DNA of 64,000 nucleotides from Streptosporangium sp040640155 (lineage in GTDB: Bacteria > Actinomycetota > Actinomycetes > Streptosporangiales > Streptosporangiaceae). The first letter of the stretch is position 1. Each line of letters opens with the position of its first letter. Positions 58,238 to 64,000 of the stretch are shown one piece after another. The stretch is taken from NCBI RefSeq assembly GCF_040640155.1, contig NZ_JBFABE010000028.1:1-64000 (forward strand), read 5' to 3'. Under the pieces are notes generated by a model that worked only from the letters and a program-made list of their open reading frames with translations, made no database searches and was not told where the DNA came from. The position numbers and the translations under genes were made by a program.

Positions 58238-60310
58238 CTACGACAGTCCGGAGAGCACATAGGCATGGACGGGTTGCTCCCTCCCCTTGAGGTTGAGCCA
58301 GCCCAGCGACCGGGTCGTGGCCCCGGGACCGATCAGGTCCAGGGTGGTCTGGCCGATCACGACGGTGCCCGGCTCGGCGATGCCCTCCAGCCGGGCCGCC
58401 ACGTTGACGCAGTCGCCCATCGCGTTGAACCCCCGCAGCTCGGGGCTGCCGATGTTGCCGACGAGCGCCTCGCCGGTGTTGACGCCGATCCTGAAGCGGG
58501 GATACCCGGGCGTTCCCGCGGCGATCTCCTCGGCCGCCTCCTGCATCGCCAGGCCCGCCCGCACCGCGGCGAGGGCGTGGTCGGCCTGCCGGGCCGGGGC
58601 GTTGAAGAGCGCGAGCATCGCGTCCCCCACGAACTGCACGATCGTGCCGCCGTTGCCGAGCACGATGGGCACGGCGGCGGTGTGGTAGCGGTTGAGCATC
58701 TCGACGATCTCCCCGGGTTCCACCCGCTCGGAGAAACTCGTGAAGCCCTTCAGGTCGGCGAAGAGCGCGGTCAGCTCGACCAGCTCGCCGCCGAGCGCGG
58801 CGGTCTGCGGGTCGGCCAGCAGCGACTGGGCCACGTCCGGCGACATGTACTGCCGGAAGAGGGTCTCCAGCTCGCTGTAGAGGCGGGCGTTCTCCAGGGA
58901 GAGCGAGAGCTGGCCGGCCAGCGTGGCGGCGAGCGCCTCGTCCTGCGGCGTCCTGCCGAGCGGCACCTCCAGCGCCCCGGCGAGCCTGCCCTTCACCGTC
59001 AGCGGGTGGACGATCTTCCCCTCCAGCCGGATCGGCCGGTCGCCGGGGAAGTCCCCCTGGCCGTACTCCCTGGAGCTGACCGTGACCCGCCCGTTGTCGA
59101 CCAGCCTGATGCGGACGTCCCCGTACGCCTGCCGGATGCGGTCGAGGCTCTGGGAGAGCATCTCGCTCTCCGGCAGGCCCACGCGGGCCTGCCGCCCGCT
59201 CTCCACCAGCGCGGTGAGCCGCTCGGTCAGCTCCCGCTCGTTGGCCAGCGACTCGCCCGCCCGGTCGAGCACCGCGGCCTGCGCCTCGGTGAGGCCGAAC
59301 TTGCCCGCCAGCCTGTCCGCGACGGGGACCGCGCCGTCCACGCGCTCCTCCCTGCGCCGCAGGTGGCCGACGAGCTCCTCCAGGGCGGCCTCGTAGTCGG
59401 CCCTGATCCGGTGGACCGTGGCCGAGAGCGCCACCGAGTCGAACAGCCCGGCGCTGCTGCCCTCCCGGCGGAACTTCAGGTAGGCGCTGTAGGCCACGAA
59501 GACGAACGCCGTGGTCAGCAGCACGTGCCAGAGCCACCACGAAAGGTGCCAGTTGCGGTGCGACAGCCCCGCGACCAGCGCCTCGGCCAGCAGCGCGTAC
59601 GCGGTGACCAGGCTGATCAGCACGACCGCCGGGCGTCTGCGGTGCAGCTGGAACAGCATCGCGGCCGCGGCGACGAACAGGGCCACCCCGATCCACTCGG
59701 CGCCGCCCAGGCCGATGCCCCCGGGGCCGGGGGGCGGCGCCTTGCTCAGCGGGGTCAGGTCCGGCACCAGGCAGGCGACGCCCCACGCCACGATCAGGAC
59801 GGCGAGCCCGCCGCGCAGCCACACCTGGTTGCGGATCACCGCCGAGGCCGTCCGCTCGCCCAGCGGCAGCGCCGAGGCGAACGCGAACACCGAGGCCGTG
59901 ATCAATCCCACCGGGTGGGAGAGGTCGAAGCCGTAGCTGGCCTTGTCCAGGTCCAGGATGACGCCCGGCGTGGTCAGCCCGTGCACCAGGAACGACCCGG
60001 CGCCGCTGAGGAAGACCAGGGAGACGAGCAGCAGCCGGGCGTCCGCCCGCCTGGCCGACGCCTGGCCGACCATGAGGCCCAGGACGAGGTTGATCCCGGC
60101 CACCGCGACGATCAGCCAGAAGTGGCTGGGGTTGTGATGCAGCACGATGTTCAGGTCCGGCTCGGCCAGCAGCAGCCAGAGCCCGAGCATCGGCAACGCC
60201 AGGTGCAACACCCAGACCAGGGTGCGGACCGGCTGCGTCGCCGGCGGCAGGTACGGCTCCCGTCCGGCACGGTCCTCGGTGACCGTGGCTGTCGGGTCGA
60301 TGGTCGGCAC
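58238..60310 (-). CDS. Membrane-bound class III adenylate/guanylate cyclase
   Basis: A 690-residue protein. The N-terminal half has about eight membrane segments (LVWVLHLALPMLGLWLLLAEP onward to about residue 275). A coiled segment and a GAF-like region (about 320-470; MLSQSLDRIRQAYGDVRIR, LAGQLSLSLENARLYSEL) follow. The C-terminal cyclase domain (about 490-690) has metal-binding Asp in FADLKGF and in FVGDAML, and GFNAMGDCVNVAARLE with the transition-state Asn and Arg. The lysine that usually selects adenine (KFxGD) is Gln here (VQFVGD). GTG 60310 with GGAGG was chosen; an upstream extension overlaps promoter sequence. It is the first gene of an operon with a Crp/Fnr regulator. Confidence 0.88.
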   Translation of the reverse strand: MPTIDPTATVTEDRAGREPYLPPATQPVRTLVWVLHLALPMLGLWLLLAEPDLNIVLHHNPSHFWLIVAVAGINLVLGLMVGQASARRADARLLLVSLVFLSGAGSFLVHGLTTPGVILDLDKASYGFDLSHPVGLITASVFAFASALPLGERTASAVIRNQVWLRGGLAVLIVAWGVACLVPDLTPLSKAPPPGPGGIGLGGAEWIGVALFVAAAAMLFQLHRRRPAVVLISLVTAYALLAEALVAGLSHRNWHLSWWLWHVLLTTAFVFVAYSAYLKFRREGSSAGLFDSVALSATVHRIRADYEAALEELVGHLRRREERVDGAVPVADRLAGKFGLTEAQAAVLDRAGESLANERELTERLTALVESGRQARVGLPESEMLSQSLDRIRQAYGDVRIRLVDNGRVTVSSREYGQGDFPGDRPIRLEGKIVHPLTVKGRLAGALEVPLGRTPQDEALAATLAGQLSLSLENARLYSELETLFRQYMSPDVAQSLLADPQTAALGGELVELTALFADLKGFTSFSERVEPGEIVEMLNRYHTAAVPIVLGNGGTIVQFVGDAMLALFNAPARQADHALAAVRAGLAMQEAAEEIAAGTPGYPRFRIGVNTGEALVGNIGSPELRGFNAMGDCVNVAARLEGIAEPGTVVIGQTTLDLIGPGATTRSLGWLNLKGREQPVHAYVLSGLS

Positions 60311-60585
60311 GGTGGCCTCCGCGTCTGGAGAACCCGGTCGGTTCCCTGTGGTGTCCGTCCACGCCCAGCGGGCGGGGTTCCCCCGAACGGTCCGATTATT
60401 CCGTACGTGGCCGGTGCCGGAGAGCGTCTTATTCCCCACAGGGCCGGTGGTGGCCGGGCCCGGGCGCGCGCCGGCCTCCGATGCCGAAGCGTGATGATCC
60501 GTGCGCCAACCGTTGGAACGGTTGAAACGTGTATTACGTGTCTCTTCAATCACACCAGGATCTGGTGCCTCAGAAAGGAAGCCCT

Positions 60586-61596
60586 GTGGCTGTCAAGTTA
60601 CCGGGCGGACGCACGCTCGCCGTCGTGACCGTCGGCGTTCTCGCCGGAACCCTGTTCACCGCGAGCGGTAGCGCCGTCGCCTCGTCGGCGGGTGCCGAGA
60701 TTCACGCGTGCGTCCACAAGCAGACGCGCTACACCCGGATCGTCAACGCCACGGCCAAGTGCCGGACGACCGAGTTCCGGACCAAGTGGGGTCAGACGAC
60801 CGAGACCCAGCAGGGCATCGCCTCGGCCGGTCCTCAGGGGCCGCAGGGTCCGAGGGGTCCCCAGGGTGCGAAGGGCGACACCGGCGCGCAGGGCCCGCAG
60901 GGTCCCCGGGGCTTCCAGGGCAGGACCGGCGCCACCGGCCCGCAGGGCGTCAAGGGCGAGACCGGCGCGCAGGGGCCCCAGGGCCCCAAGGGCACCGACG
61001 GCAAGGACGGCGCGCAGGGTCCCAAGGGTGACACCGGCGCCACCGGCCCGCAGGGTCCCAAGGGCGAGACCGGCGCGCAGGGACCCCAGGGCCCCAAGGG
61101 CACCGACGGCAGGAACGGTACGGACGGCCAGGACGGCAAGAACGGCGCGCAGGGTCCCAAGGGCGAGCCCGGTGCCCCCGGCAAGGACGGCAAGGACGGC
61201 AAGGACGGTGGCGCGCTGACCACCTACATCAAGAACCTCGACTTCAGCCTGACCAACGACGGCAAGCCCTCGGTCGGCTGCAACAGCGGTGACGTCGCGA
61301 CCGGCGGCGGCTACAACCTCACCACCATGAGGTACTTCCTGGTCACCGGCTCCTACCCGTCCTCGGCCTCCGCCTGGTCGGTGAGCCTGAAGAGGGACCT
61401 CCCGATCTTCGACGCCCAGAGCGCCGACAAGGACGCCTCCTCGAGCACCCAGGGCGCGGACAAGGGCACCGACAAGGGCGCCGCCCCGACCACCACCCCG
61501 GGCGCCGCGACCAAGAACGCGCCGAACGGCGGGCAGGCGCACAGCCTCAGCGCCTCCGCCAAGGGCACCGTCTACGTGGTCTGCGTCAAGAAGTGA
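60586..61596 (+). CDS. Secreted collagen-like repeat protein
   Basis: A 336-residue exported protein. The signal peptide (TLAVVTVGVLAGTLFTASGSAVA) is followed by a conserved N-terminal motif with two cysteines (EIHACVHKQTRYTRI, AKCRTTEF). Residues about 78-210 are about 44 uninterrupted Gly-X-Y triplets (GPQGPQGPRGPQGAKGDTGA type), including GKDGKDGKDGG at the end. The C-terminal globular part starts ALTTYIKNLDFSLTNDG and contains SVGCNSGDVATGGGYNL and VYVVCVKK. Between them is a Ser/Thr/Asp/Lys spacer (DKDASSSTQGADKGTDKG). Such bacterial collagens trimerise and serve as surface or spore-coat fibres. AAAGGAAG precedes GTG 60586. Confidence 0.88.
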   Translation: MAVKLPGGRTLAVVTVGVLAGTLFTASGSAVASSAGAEIHACVHKQTRYTRIVNATAKCRTTEFRTKWGQTTETQQGIASAGPQGPQGPRGPQGAKGDTGAQGPQGPRGFQGRTGATGPQGVKGETGAQGPQGPKGTDGKDGAQGPKGDTGATGPQGPKGETGAQGPQGPKGTDGRNGTDGQDGKNGAQGPKGEPGAPGKDGKDGKDGGALTTYIKNLDFSLTNDGKPSVGCNSGDVATGGGYNLTTMRYFLVTGSYPSSASAWSVSLKRDLPIFDAQSADKDASSSTQGADKGTDKGAAPTTTPGAATKNAPNGGQAHSLSASAKGTVYVVCVKK

Positions 61597-61844
61597 CCCT
61601 CGGGCGCGCGCCACGCGAGCCGGGCACGTCCCGGCCGACCGGCGCGCTCACCTGATCGATCCGCGCTCGCCCGTGCGCCCGGCCGGCCCGTGCGCCCGGC
61701 CGATCCGTACGCTCACCCGGTCGATCCGCGCGCTCGAACGGTCGTCGGACCCGTTCGCGGCGGCGCGCCGGCCATGTGGCGGGGCGGGGACCTCGTGCCC
61801 CCGCCCCGCCCACCGGCGCGTCACCGTGTGATCCACATATACGA
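61597..61844. other. Intergenic repeats after the collagen-like gene
   Basis: No gene. Direct repeats: CGCTCACCTGATCGATCCGCGC at about 61646 and CGCTCACCCGGTCGATCCGCGC at about 61710, plus GTGCGCCCGGCCG twice between them. The terminator at 61845 ends the region. Confidence 0.5.
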
Positions 61845-61888
61845 GACCGGCCGTGTCCCGGGTCGAAAGACCCGGGACACGGCCGGTC
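61845..61888. terminator. Strong bidirectional terminator with GAAA tetraloop
   Basis: GACCGGCCGTGTCCCGGGTC / GACCCGGGACACGGCCGGTC, a perfect 20-bp stem closed by GAAA, between the collagen-like gene and the convergent purL gene. Confidence 0.9.
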
Positions 61889-61960
61889 CGCGTTCTCCAC
61901 CGCTTCTTCGGCCGCCGCGCGGCGACCGGAGGAGCGGCCGTGCGGTCGGCGGGGACGCGC

Positions 61961-64000
<2,040 letters not shown>

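Noticed and set aside
57300..60362. 1020-codon frame on the minus strand (and 1111 codons on the plus strand) over the cyclase and Crp genes
   Set aside because: Both are Arg/Gly/Ala-rich shadows; the cyclase and Crp frames carry all family motifs.
60830..61215. Triplet-periodic repeats as a possible satellite or CRISPR
   Set aside because: They are Gly-X-Y codons of the collagen-like gene.

Overview
The window is 64 kb of very GC-rich DNA with strong G/C third-position bias, many GTG starts, leaderless promoters with TANNNT -10 boxes, and actinomycete marker genes (bldC, GAF-ANTAR, DUF3073, TOBE regulators). The block bldC - conserved hypothetical - valine dehydrogenase - DUF3073 - purM - purF - SCP2-like - purL matches the gene order I know from sporulating actinomycetes. 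A Streptosporangiaceae-like host (Streptosporangium or Nonomuraea type) is the best guess; the sequence alone does not prove the genus.

Layout. 0.1-8.6 kb: secreted polysaccharide degradation (GH30 with a ricin-type lectin domain, its likely LacI regulator, a GH87 alpha-1,3-glucanase with two discoidin-type modules), with a RecD2-like helicase between them. 8.7-13.9 kb: WYL regulator and DinB protein, a molybdate-type regulator/permease/ATPase cassette without a modA, and an NAD-dependent dehydrogenase. 14.0-20.5 kb: a frameshifted secreted protein, a penicillin-binding-protein-like serine hydrolase, a two-component system whose kinase carries 12-residue tandem repeats inside its ATPase domain, a DUF1772 protein and an AraC regulator. 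20.6-26.5 kb: a membrane-anchored hypothetical, a GH15 trehalase/glucoamylase, a 30-residue leaderless membrane peptide, a small Cys protein and a tandem PAP2 phosphatase operon.

26.6-35.6 kb: an accessory island. It is bordered on both sides by copies of a 20-bp site, CCCAGnGATAnnTGTCAC read inward, and the right border holds a frameshifted TnsA-like endonuclease gene plus a 5' stub of the next (TnsB-like) gene. Inside lie a coupled pair of SRPBCC proteins (one secreted), a large LuxR regulator, a quinol monooxygenase-like protein, a VOC protein, an XRE regulator, and decayed LacI, TetR and membrane-protein genes. I read this as the remnant of a Tn7-like transposon.

36-44 kb: GAF-ANTAR and STAS proteins, pyrD, a copper chaperone with a CsoR-type operator, GH20 hexosaminidase, a cell-wall amidase, a second LacI and a TetR. 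44-64 kb: the conserved bldC-to-purL block, with a repeat-rich DUF4190 protein, a PhoX phosphatase behind a putative PHO box, an MFS exporter with a clear palindromic operator, a membrane adenylate cyclase upstream of a Crp/Fnr regulator, and a secreted collagen-like protein. purL runs off the right edge.

Themes: extracellular glycan degradation that would suit attack on fungal walls (GH30, GH87, GH20), purine and pyrimidine synthesis, and a decayed mobile island. No rRNA, tRNA or CRISPR array was seen.
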